The notes below the pieces were generated by a model that saw only the letters and a list, made by a program, of their open reading frames with translations, was not told the DNA's origin and did not search any database. A program made the position numbers and the translations under genes. From Campylorhamphus procurvoides (lineage: Eukaryota > Chordata > Aves > Passeriformes > Dendrocolaptidae), in assembly GCA_013396655.1 (NCBI GenBank), contig WBMV01007393.1, positions 269,100-333,099 of the forward strand: 64,000 bases of DNA, in the 5' to 3' direction. This document shows positions 36,186-47,195 of this stretch, piece by piece. The first letter of the stretch is position 1, and each line of letters starts with the position of its first letter.

Positions 36186-39100
36186 TGCCTATAAATGCAG
36201 CAGTTCATGGTTAAGGCAGTCGGGCTGCGTGGATTCCTGAAAATGCTTGATGGTGGTTTTAATCCCAAAATCCAGCACACCTGCAGAGCTTTGAGGCAGC
36301 TGCCCAGAGTAGCTTGGGGAGTTGCAGCAGCTGGGGGTGGTTATTCTGGACCCTGTTCCTGAAGGGAACTGCGCCGTGATCCCCCCTCCGCACCCAAGAG
36401 GAAAGGGGGATGCGGATCCCTGCTTGCGTGAAGCCTTTGGGAAAGTCTTCAAAGCCTGATTTCCTCTAATTGAAACTCCCTGCTAGTTCCTTGCTTGCTT
36501 TGTTCCTGCTTTCCAGCAAACCTGACGTTCAGACTGACACTCTGGAGACCAGAGGTGTTCAGCCTGACTCCGGTCAAGCCCAGCCCTTCACGGCATCCCG
36601 GAGCGTGTCAGACAGCACGGCTTTCCTTCCCTCCCTGCCACCACGGGCACTCTCAGGCTGCTGAACCATCTCAGCCTTGCGTAGGACCCGCAGGTCCCAG
36701 CCCACCTCACCTAAGCCCATGTGATGCAAAATCCACCCTGCCCTGCTGGGTACCTTTCTTTCTCGCAGCCTCGACCGCTCCGCACTTTCCTCCGCCCGCC
36801 CGCTCACCTCCCAGTCCCGGTGTTTCCGTCCGTGCCGCCCTCCTGGCCCGCAGCCCCGAGGGCTGTCTGCTGCTGCCACCTTAAGGCTCTGAATTCACAC
36901 TCCAGCAAAGCCCGCGCACACGGCTCAAAGCTGCTCTCCTCCTCTCGCCGAGCACTGTGCCTGCTCCCGTAGCTCCCGTGGAAAAGTACAGCGAGGTTTC
37001 CCCCGGGTTTTTGCGTGCATCTCCTGATTTTGCAGGCTGATGAGGAACCACCCTTTGCAATCTGCAGGGCGAAGTCAGAGCAGGTGAGGCAGAAGATGAA
37101 AGTTTCTCTGTCAGAAGTTCTTACAGCACCCCTCTGGCAGGGGTAGCAGTACTGCTGCCTGCCTGCTGCCCCCCCCCAAGGGGTAGGGCTTGATGCTGGT
37201 TTTCTTCCTCTCTTGAGTTGGTACGTTGCATTTGCGCTCTGAATGTATTTTGGTGGCAAATTTTGTTGTTCATTGGCTTAGTGTGTGATCTGCAGGCTTT
37301 CCATCCCTGTTGTGCTCCCAGCTGGAAACTTGTGCATTGTGTGACACTGAGAGTGGGTACTGCTCTGAGGGTCTGGAGCCACTTCCACGAAGCAACCAGC
37401 CAGGGGAAGGGAGTGTGATCAGCAGCAGACTCTCTCACACTCACAGCACAGACCACAGAAGTCAGCTTGGCTGGAGTTGGCAGCTTTTTCCTCTACCACG
37501 TTTCTGTCTGACGTCACAAGCAGCAAGGTGTGCTTGTATGGACCCACGAAGATTCTGTTTCCACAGGTGCACACAGGTTATGGGATCCATCTGCCCCAAA
37601 GCTGTCAGCACAGCAGGTGCCCTTGACTATCAGATTTATAAACTGGCACAGGAAAACACGGAAAATTAGAAATAGTTGCTGAATTTTTAGTCCTGAGTGC
37701 AAAGGCCACCACGGGTATTGAGCCTGAGTTCAAAACAGAGTGAAGACAAATCAAAAAGCTTTGGAGTTCGGATTAGGCAATAAAGAGTAACTAAATAAAT
37801 AAAATAATTGAGGACTTGTCTTAAACCTTTCTCTCTCTTTGGATATGAAAGAGAGATGCCTTATCCTGGAATAAGACAAATAAGAAGGGAGCTGCAGAAC
37901 AGCGTTAATTCACATACATAGTGCCTGCATTCAGTTCATAGGAAAATTAAGGTATGTCATCACCATCTGTGGCATGGCTTTGAAAATTTCCAGGTTCTTT
38001 TTATTTTTTAAGCAACACAACATAAAGTTTTAAAGTGTTATTACCACAGGAGCAATCATTTTTCATGGTTAGCTCATCCCTGCATGTTGCTGGTGCTCAG
38101 CAACACCTTGCTCTGAGCTATGGGCGCCAGGCCACACAGGCGTTCCCCGGGGACCTGGGAGTCCGCAGGTTTGGGAAGCTACTGATTCTCTGCAGGTAGG
38201 GAGGTTGGTTATGTTGAGGAGCTCGGTGTTTTGCCATGATAAGGAGAGGAGCATGTCCCAGCACCTCCCATGCCATTTCTCTACCACTCACCACCCGCAG
38301 CATGGCAGTGTGACGGCTTTTGACATCCATTCAGTCTTTCAGTCAGCTTAAAAACCACAAAGAAGATATTTTCCTTCTCAGTTTCCCTTGCAGCCACCAC
38401 CTCTGATCCTTCTTGCTTCCTGTGGAAAGCTCACTGCTCACGGATACCTCCTGGGTAAGAGTGGAGGTGTTTTTGTTGATGACACAAAACCACAATTACA
38501 AATGAGCACAGAAAAAATAAGCTTCTTATGTATGGTTGCTATGAAAGTGTAGCAAGTGCTACTGGCAAAAGTAACCTACAGATCATTTGGGATGGAATTC
38601 CAAGGGTACCCAATTCGCAAAACACTCTGTAGTAAGATCTTGCCTGCACTTTCATAATTTTTAATTTCTATTTCACTCCATATGGTCCCACTTTTATTAA
38701 TCGAACTGTAAGCATGATTGAGCCAATATTTCAAACCAAAAGTTATTTGTGGGTTTCCTATTCATAAAAAAATTAAAATACACATTCTGATTTCCAATGC
38801 ACATTTGGATTTGTGAAGCACAAACGATCATTAGGAGCATCACACAGAAATCAAATATAAGCAACCCATTTCACTGTCATAGTAACACACAACAATCTTC
38901 TGTTTCCAGCACACAGAGAAAAACTTCTAAACACTGACTTGTTTTCAAGCCATTGTTTATACTGACAGAAGAAGTGAAGATAAAACCATGAAAAATTGCT
39001 AACGAGAGCTTGACGCTGTGTTATTTATGAAAATAGCAAAATAATAAACTCTGTACTCTAACAACAAGCACATTATGCTCTCAGAAATTATTAACAGAGA

Positions 39101-41199
39101 GTTTAGATCATCAAAATTGTATGTGTGAGTATTTTCAGTTTAGTGCATTAATACCATTTGGACAAAAAGTGCTGGGGCAAATGCACATTTTATTTTTGGT
39201 GTTGAAGTTATTTATAGTTTCTTAATAGAATCACTGTAAGTTCTTCCGCTCATCATCTTCTGCTGCCTTAATGGACTGCTGAGTAAAGGGCAGAATTCAA
39301 GAGATCATTAACTGCTTGACAGAAAAAATGTCAATTTGTACCGAGTGAGCAGCAGCCACATCTTCTGCTGCTATTAAGCCTGGCCTGTCACTACACATGC
39401 CTTTGCCAGTGACAGTCTGCTGTCGAGACTGTACTATCTTTCCCACTGCATCCCTCCTCTCCCTGGATTTCTCTATCAGCCATTATTTTTTTCTCTGTCT
39501 TGTCATTAATTCCTGCCCCTCAAAGTTTCTCTGGTGCCCGTGAGTAAGGCAGGAGTGTTGAGATTGGTGGGATTTGTTCCGTTTTGTTAGTGAACAAAGC
39601 CAGAGGTGTCTTTTGGTTTTCGCAGATTGTCAGGAGAAGACACATTGTTTTTAGTGGCTGGAGAAGGATCCGTTGGCAGCCTGCTGTCAGCCCATTCCAG
39701 ATTTGTGGGGTTCCAGCTGGATTCCTTTTACTGTGGCAGTGGGAACCACGTTCCCAATGTGACTCACACGTGCCTAGGACATGCCCAGCCTACAGGTACC
39801 TCCCACTGCCTGCAAGGCACGTACTCAGCCACACAGCAGCAAATGCCTGTACCTGGGGCTACCTGAGGTTAATAAATAGCTACAGAAAACATCTAAGTGC
39901 ACTGAACCTGCGTTCACTGTCTTTTAAACCCAGGAAAAACTTCAGTGTCTCTTCTGCCTGCAACCTTTTTTGCTAGTGACACAGAGAGTGGGCTGCCCAC
40001 ACCTTGTACTGGCAGTCTGAGTCCAGGTGGGCAAAAGTGACTGGGCTTAGTCCTGTGCTTTAGTTCCCCCACAGCTTAAATTCACAGGGAGCAGATACCT
40101 ACTACCGTCCCTCCACAGAGATCAGCACAGCAGGGCCCCAGACTAGGCACAGCTCTACTGTTTCTGTAGAACCCACTGTATCTGCCAGACCCAGCCTAAG
40201 GCAAACACACAAAAAGATCAGGTTGGAGAGGCTCATGTCTGCACACCTTGTCATACAGCGACAGGTCTGCTAACACAAGTTTCTCTATGCAAAACAAGTT
40301 TCCCTGGCAAATGTGGTGGCACAAGGGGAGAAAAGGGGTCCTGAGCTGAGTGACAGCACGTGCTCACAGTATTGAAAATGTCTGCATAACCTGAATGAGG
40401 CAGGAGCTAACAGCATGTGCCAAAAGAACGGCTGTGGCATCACCCTGAGCACACGCTTAAATGACAAAGTAGATAATGCACCACTTTCCCAGAACAGGAA
40501 TATTTTTACTCTTACCACTGGAGCAATCACAGCCACCAAGCCAGCAGGAAGGTGATGTGAAGAGAAATATTCACTTTTACCTTCATGGTCTGTAACGAAA
40601 TTTTAACAGTAAGTATGCTTCAGAAATAATGCCTCTCTTCATCTTCTCTTTCTGAGATGTGCTGAGCACATGCTGCTCTGAATGCTTTCCTAGGAAGCCA
40701 GGGAGCTTCAGCAGCCATCAGAAACAGGCTAATGAGCTTGGAGTGAAAAAAGAGAGAATGATTGCTGAAACCTGAAATCTGATTTGTCTACAAGGAGACA
40801 GCATCACCCAACCTTTTTCTGTCAGCTCCTGAGAGCCATAAGCACAGGAGAAAAATGCAATTCTCTTTTTCACTGGAACAGCTTCCCTTTTTATTTTCAT
40901 TCATAAATAAGTGAACTGAGTACTTAACTATGAAAAAACAGTATCCCAACTATTGTTCTAATGCATGGAAAAATCAGCAAAATGCTCCCTGTGAAATACA
41001 CCCTCTGCCAGAAGAAAATGATCATAGCTAGACACTTCCTGGAACAAAGCAAGTCTTCAAATTAGCTCTTTATCTATTTTAATCTCTATTCTGAGAACTT
41101 TGGCAACCCATCTCTTTGCTTTGTAATAATTATGGTATCGGTGCTCATTAACATCATTGCACCAAGATTTGTAGATTCTTTATCACAACTGGGTAAATG
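36186..41199. other. Intergenic DNA
   Basis: Apart from the CpG-rich patch at 36,520-37,030, no gene or repeat family was recognised. About 38,500-39,440 is AT-rich with little sign of repeat decay and contains a cluster of small dyads at 39,348-39,432; conservation cannot be judged from one sequence. Confidence 0.55.
36520..37030. promoter_or_regulatory. Orphan CpG-rich patch
   Basis: Roughly 30 CpG dinucleotides fall in about 500 bases of C-rich sequence, against a CpG-poor AT-rich background. It includes clusters such as CTCGACCGCTCCGC and CCGCCCGCCCGCTC. No gene is assigned here and it is 11 kb from the CYP2D start. It could be an unannotated promoter, an enhancer or a chance GC-rich patch. 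The borders are approximate. Confidence 0.4.
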
Positions 41200-41351
41200 A
41201 TTCCATTAAACACATTTTGCAAGCAAGGAAACAGAGCCAGTAGCCAGCTGAGTGCTTGCCTCTAGCTCACAGGGCAAATCAATGGCAGAAATTAAACCAA
41301 GATGCTTTTGTCTGTCTGGCTTCCAAAACCCAGATTTAATCACAGCATTGT
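41200..41351 (+). mobile_element. MIR-like SINE relic
   Basis: AAGGAAACAGAG, then TTGCCTCTAGCTCACAGGG, CAAATCAATGGCAGAA, AACCCAGATTTAATCACAGC appear in the order and spacing of the 3' half of a MIR/CORE-SINE (after the internal core: GAGGAAACTGAG, TTGCCCAAGGTCACA, GGCAGA, CCCAG). The internal RNA polymerase III boxes are not recognisable. It is old and diverged; such SINEs are rare in birds. Confidence 0.55.
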
Positions 41352-44300
41352 ATTCAAAGGTGTCACACTGATCTCACATTTCAGGGAAGTAGGATGAGTT
41401 TCCCCAGATAGATTTAAATGCATCTCTTATGAAAAAAAATTAATAACAGGATTTTAGCCAGTGTCTGTGTCCAAAATTTCCCTGAATGCTCTCATTACAG
41501 CAGAGAAAAACCCCAAGGTATCACTACTAAATCAAAAATTAAAAGAAAAGCAATATATTCACAGCTCCTGAGAAGCTTAATAAGCAAGAAACCAAAATCA
41601 GCAGCTGAGACAAATCAACAGCCTATGGTATCGGGGGCGTAAGCCATATTTTTCTGACAGTTTCACAAGAGAGTGTGAGTCAAGACTGCTGCCAGTCATT
41701 TTCCAAACGAGCAGGCATCTTCCCAGAGCTCAGCCACATCACAGAGGTTTAACAGAATCTTCAGGAGGCATTTTATACCAGTGCTGGTACCACAACCTGT
41801 GCCAAACAGCATTTTGATTCGTTACCTCTCTGTTCAGGGGTTAGAAATTGCATGTGCTGTGCTCCGTTTGGCTAACTCAGGTTAAAGTAACAGCAGGAAC
41901 TTTTGAGCCTGAGGAATTAAGGTCTGTAGGAGAAACTGAACTTGAATTTAGCAATTAAAACCAAGCCAGCTTGTTTTGATTTCTGCTTTAACCCCAGTTA
42001 ATATGACAAGGATGCCAGGGTTAGGGCCCATGACTACTTTAGTCACTTGCTGAACTGGCAAAATCCTTGCTGGGCAGCTTTACATCTAAGTGTGAGCTCA
42101 ATCCCCCATCATATCAAGTTCTGTGAAATACCAAGTCAAAATAAAGCCACTCTGCTCTTATAATTTCAACTTTTCAGCCCTCACTGTCTGAGGCTTGTCT
42201 GGGAGTGACTTCATCTCAGTGGCTGCTTTATTGATCCAGATGCTGATACAGGCAGTGACTGCACAGCTCACACTGCCCAACTGCTCACAGTGGTCTCTGG
42301 AGCGGGGCCCCTCGACAGCTTATGGCACCGGCACAGAGTTGTCTCTCTGGGCTGAAAGATGAGACACAAGACCTGCCTTGCTCCTGGTACCAAGTTCAGA
42401 GTCATTGCTCCTTAGGAGCAAGGGACGTGTATGGGGGTGGCATGGGATGGCATGGGAAGGGATGGATGAAAGGAGTGAAATCCATCTACAATTCCCTTTG
42501 GTGGTAAGTGAACTGCTGTGATTGATATAGGAAAAAGGGTAAGAAGCCATGGGGAATTTTAGGAAGAAAAGCCTGAAGAACAGATTTCTTTGCAATGTGG
42601 GAAGGCTGGCAGTAAGTCATAGTAACAGTAACTATGAAAGACTTGGCTAATTCAGTTCTGCTGACTGCTTTATTATGAACAAGCTGTTAGTGCAGTCCAT
42701 CTTAAGGCTGCAGAAGTACTTCCAATGTTTAAAACCCCCGTCTGAGGGCCAAAAAAAATCACAATGAACCAACTGAGACTAAAACTTCCTGATCTGGGGT
42801 TTTGCCTCAGGCTAACTTTGTTTGGGAACGTTCAGCCAAAAATTTTTTAATCCCTTTCTAATGGCTGACATCATTCTTAGAAATCCATTGTTTATCTGAC
42901 CTTCTCCTAACCCATTAGAAAAATTTCTGGTGATATTTTCCTTTCTCAGTTTAATGCTTTGAAGCATTACACACAGAATTTGGCAGGAGGCAGCTTTCTG
43001 TTAGGAAGACACATTGCACCAGCTCTCTAAAACTGTGCTCAAACTTGGCTACGTTACAAGCACTTAAAAACCCAGTTTGCATGTGCTTGATAGAGTTCTC
43101 AGTTTTTCATCTAAAATTCCCCAGAGATGTCTGAACAAAGCAGGTGGTGGTTATTGCCAGCTGCTGAGGGCTGGCAAAGGTGAATAACAAGGGTGAAGCT
43201 GGTCTCCTCTGTGCACCTCTTGCCCCTTCCGGCACTGAAATGGTCAGGAAGAGAGGCCCTCCAAGTAAGGGAAAAAAAACGGGCAAAAGAGAAATGGTGG
43301 GCAGAAAAAAAGGAGATGGGGGAAAGACAAAAAAAGTCTGGGACTGAGTGGGAGACCGACCGTGTTTTCTGCGCTCAGAAGAGGCAACCAAAGAGGAGAG
43401 GTTTCTGGGGTCTTCCACCAGACCCAGCTCTGCTGTAGCCTGAGAGACAGACAGCAAGGCAATGAGAGCAGCAGGCTTCACTCTGACCAGTGCTGTTGCA
43501 AGAGGCTTTGCTCCTCCAGAATGAAACATTGCTGAGGTTTGGGTCCATCTTACGGTGTTAGGGGGAGAGCGGCCAGCCTGCTGGGGTTTCGATGAAAAAT
43601 TTCTGAAAGCTCAAGGAAATACTCATGCTATGTGACCAGTGCCTCCTGGCTGGCTCCAGTATTGAAGCAAAGGAGGAGGGAAGGGGGAGTGTTTCTTTGG
43701 ACATTGAAAGATTTTCACCCCACCTCTATGAAGAAATGAGGATGTGATGCTGGGTTATTACTGAAACAGCAGTTTTCATAAACAGGCACTGATCTGTGAC
43801 CTTCATGTCCAGGCTGCCAAAGCTATGATCCTGCAAGAAGATCTGCAGAAGCCACTTGTAACCCCAGCTGGGAGCTAGGCACAGGTCCTGTGTGTGGCAG
43901 CTTCTAGGCTTTTCCTACTGGGTACCAACACTTAGAAGGTCATTTGTTCCCACTGGCAGCACATCTGAGGAATCCTGTGGGTACAAAAGACTGCCTGCTC
44001 CGAATCTATGCAGTCACTTTATGACCACTGTGGTAAAACCCATCTAAAAAACCCTTATGGACAGGGTGTGAACAGCAGGTGGCAAAACAGGCTTTGAAGC
44101 CAAATAGTGTAATTAAAACAAGATTAGTAAGAGATCATCCTCTATTCTGTGCACTGAATAAAGGGAGGATCCTTCAAAAGGAAACACAGCATGACATCAT
44201 CATTAAAAATTATCTTACAGACTATATGGACAAAAAGGCTCAATTAAAATTGCACTTAAAAAACCTCAACAACAACAACAAATAATGCAACTCCTGCATT

Positions 44301-45449
44301 ACCTCACTTCTGGATGCTTTGTTTTGCAACAAATTTTTCCTTAAAGTTGCCTTTCTGTTTGTATTGCAGGTTCTCCAGTTAGAGAATGGGGATGTCTGCA
44401 TGCAACTTCTGTAATTTCACTTAGCTCATTTCTTAATTGACTCTGCACAGTCAAAGACATGCTCCCAGCACAGCAGGGCAGCAGCTAACTAAAATTAATA
44501 TGTATGGATTTGGAGGGTTTTTCCCTGACTTGAAAATTGCTCAAAATATTACTTTATTGAAAAGAAATGCAAATGAACATCTTTCATTCTTCAGAAAGAT
44601 AATTACCCTTTTCTGTTTCTTTCTCTCAGAAAGAGATTTGTTGTCTATTGTTTCTTTGCTTGCTTTGAAAACTGCTCTTTTGAAATTACGGAAGCTATAA
44701 CACCTGCTCCAGTCCTTTGCAGAAATAGCAGTCCACGGTACTAGCCCTAAGTGGAGGAGCTGTCTATCCTGTAGACTTGGAGGGGGTAGAGGAGAAGGTC
44801 ATTTACCCAGGGACCTTTTGGAAAGGTGTAAATTGGGAGGTCTGTGTACTAGTTTTTTTTTCTTAAGTTGGTGCATTTTTCAGGATGCACCTTTGTTTCC
44901 TTATGTCAAGGCTGAGCCACAGGAATCAGAACAGCTGGAGAGTTTCTCTTCTGATGGCCTTTGACGGTGATGTTCATTAAAAGTAAATCCACTTCCTCAA
45001 TTCCAATCAACCATCCATCTTATAGCCCACAGGCGAGTGATGGGAGTCTGACAGCCTTTGTCTCTAGCCAAATTAAGAAAAATGGAAAGGACCCAAGTGG
45101 ATATTTTTCATCTGAAATTTGTAAAGGTGGAGCTCAAGATAAAGCGAAACAGTCAAGGTAACTTCCTTTTACTGATGGGGTGATCAGGATGTGTCTACTG
45201 GCATTCTTTGGACAACATTTCCCATCTTTTCTCTTGTCATCTGAGTGCATGGGTCATGAAAATCAGTGTGGGGGGAAGCCACCTTTCAGCATTCAGCCAT
45301 CTCCTGCTCCAGCCAGTCCCCTGAGTATGAAACTGTCACAGCTTTGTCTCCTGAGACCTCATAGTAGAGCTGTTTGAAACATTTTGGGTACTCAAAAGTC
45401 AACAAACTCCCAGGCTACTCTGCAAACATACTTCAGCTCTTGTTAGCTC
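41352..45449. other. Intergenic DNA
   Basis: No gene or mobile element was recognised. The + strand is purine-rich at about 43,245-43,345. A short CAACAACAACAA run lies at about 44,265-44,282. Confidence 0.55.
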
Positions 45450-46500
45450 TCCCAGGCTGTACTTTCCAAGAGTGCTCTCTGTCCCATCAGCCACATTGTT
45501 AAGATTTTAAACTTTATCAGCCCCAGTATAGATACCTACAAATGTCATTAGTGATCATGCACCAGCTGGACTCTGTACTGCTGATTCAAACTCTTCAAGC
45601 TCCACAATCTGAGCAATCATCCACCCACTTTATCATCTACCTTGCCAGTCTGTATCTCATTGATTTAAGTACAAGCATACTGTGCAAAATGGCATTAAAG
45701 GCTTCAACAGTGTCAGGGTAACAAATGAAATGCACTGCTCTCACACTTTGAGGAGGCTGCCCTTGAAGAATTACTAGCTCTCCTAGGCCCTTTCACTCTC
45801 CAGTGCAACTCCCTTTGGGATCCAGCTTAGTAGATCCCTGATCAAGGTGAAATCTGCTCTCCTGCAGGCAACAGCATAAATGCTATTTATCCTGCTGACT
45901 TCTTGAAAGATTTAGTAGTTCACAGTTTCATGGTTGCTACAGGCAAATTTATCCTTGACCATCATGTCCTGGACCAATTCTTCCTTTTTTGTGAACAGCA
46001 AACCCAGTACAGCATCTCCTTCAGTTATCCCATCAATCACCTGTGTTAAGAAATTGTCTTCAGGATGTTCCAGAAACCATCTGGACTGTGCCTGACTGTG
46101 CAGCTCTCCCAGTCAAAACACACCTTGAGTTAGTCCTATGGCCTGTGATTGTGTGAGATGGCTCTACTGACTTTCTCTCCTTGATCAAGAAGTCTGTGGT
46201 GTGTGCCTGGCACAAAACTGCCCATGGAGCTTTGCCATCTTCTGGCCCATAAGCACTCAACTGGCCCATCAGCTGTCCCATGGCAAAGCTCTGGGCACTC
46301 CTCTACACAATACCCTCCTCACCATTTGCAGCCTATCTTTCCTGAATAGACTATTGTCCATCCATGGCAGCTCTCCAGGCCTGTGAACTATCATGGCATG
46401 TGAACTATCCTGGCATGTCTCTGTAACCCAAAAGAAATCACAATGCTTCAGTTGTGTGGGGGCTAGTAATTCCCCCAGTTGTTTCCTGTGCCACATCTGT
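45450..46500 (-). mobile_element. CR1 LINE remnant with decayed endonuclease/RT coding
   Basis: The minus strand of 46,269-46,470 still reads as a broken CR1 ORF2 endonuclease segment, with recognisable stretches VTETCQDSSH and MDNSLFRKDRLQ. The stretch 46,060-46,280 covers the following part (SAYGPEDGK near its start). At about 45,640-45,710 the minus strand resembles the reverse-transcriptase segment around the FDTV motif. The order suits one minus-strand copy with internal deletions. Stops and frameshifts make it non-functional. The left border at 45,450 is uncertain. Confidence 0.7.
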
Positions 46501-46767
46501 CTGTTAACAGCTACCGGAAGTGAATCCTGAGTCGTGATGCTTTCAAAACTGGATCTGCTCTATAGATTCCAGCGAGGTGACCTAAGCACACAGATAATGA
46601 GCGCTGAGGCACCTCCCAGGGGAAGGGGCATTTTTAGGCTCTGACTGCACACCAGAAATGCCTGCGCAGCCTTTGCAGGTGCATCACTTTGCATTCTGAG
46701 CTCTCCATCACTGCTGCAGCAACTTCGCCATTAGGAGTTTTTCTCTGATCACACTAAGATCACAGAT

Positions 46768-47189
46768 TGTAGCAGTGGGCCTGTAAAGAAAATGAAGAAA
46801 CCAGCCAAAATGCCTTAAAACCTGAGGCTTTTACTATACTGTAAAATGGACTCTTTCCTTTTTTTTTTCCCTGAGCAATCCTTCTTCTTCCCAAGACCCC
46901 TTGAAACACCCCTTATCTATGTAGCTAAGCACCAAGGAATTCACCCTTGAAGGTGTCTGTTTAAGTTTCTCTATTGGCCCTTAGTTAACCCTTTTTCATT
47001 GGTCCTTATCCTTTGATTCCTATTGGTAGTAATTTGGATCCCCCCTAAAACTTATATATACCCCCAGCTATGTTAATAAACTCTCTCTCTGCTTCCCCTC
47101 CTATGGTCTCCATGTGGCTCTGTCTGGGGCATCTCGGGGACTGTGAGCGGGGGGGGCTAAAAGGGTGAGCGTTCCCACCAGCTGTCGCA
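46768..47189 (+). mobile_element. Solo endogenous retroviral LTR with 6-bp target duplication
   Basis: The element begins TGTAGCAG, ends TGTCGCA (TG..CA rule) and is flanked on both sides by the identical hexamer ACAGAT (46,762-46,767 and 47,190-47,195). Inside are three inverted CCAAT boxes (ATTGG at 46,973, 46,998 and 47,022), a TATATATA box at 47,053-47,060 and an AATAAA at 47,075-47,080, in U3-to-R order on the + strand. There is no internal retroviral sequence or primer-binding site, so it is a solo LTR left by recombination. A 6-bp duplication is typical of alpha- and betaretrovirus-like elements; the family is not assigned. It points the same way as CYP2D. Confidence 0.9.
46973..47060 (+). 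promoter_or_regulatory. LTR promoter: three ATTGG boxes plus TATA
   Basis: ATTGG pentamers at 46,973-46,977, 46,998-47,002 and 47,022-47,026 are 25 and 24 bp apart, with TATATATA about 30 bp after the last one. Regular inverted CCAAT boxes before a TATA are the expected layout for NF-Y-driven U3 promoters. Confidence 0.65.
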
Positions 47190-47195
47190 ACAGAT

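Noticed and set aside
36804..37259. Minus-strand open frame of about 150 codons over the CpG-rich patch
   Set aside because: GC/CpG-rich sequence lacks stop codons on several frames at once; the translation has no recognisable domain.
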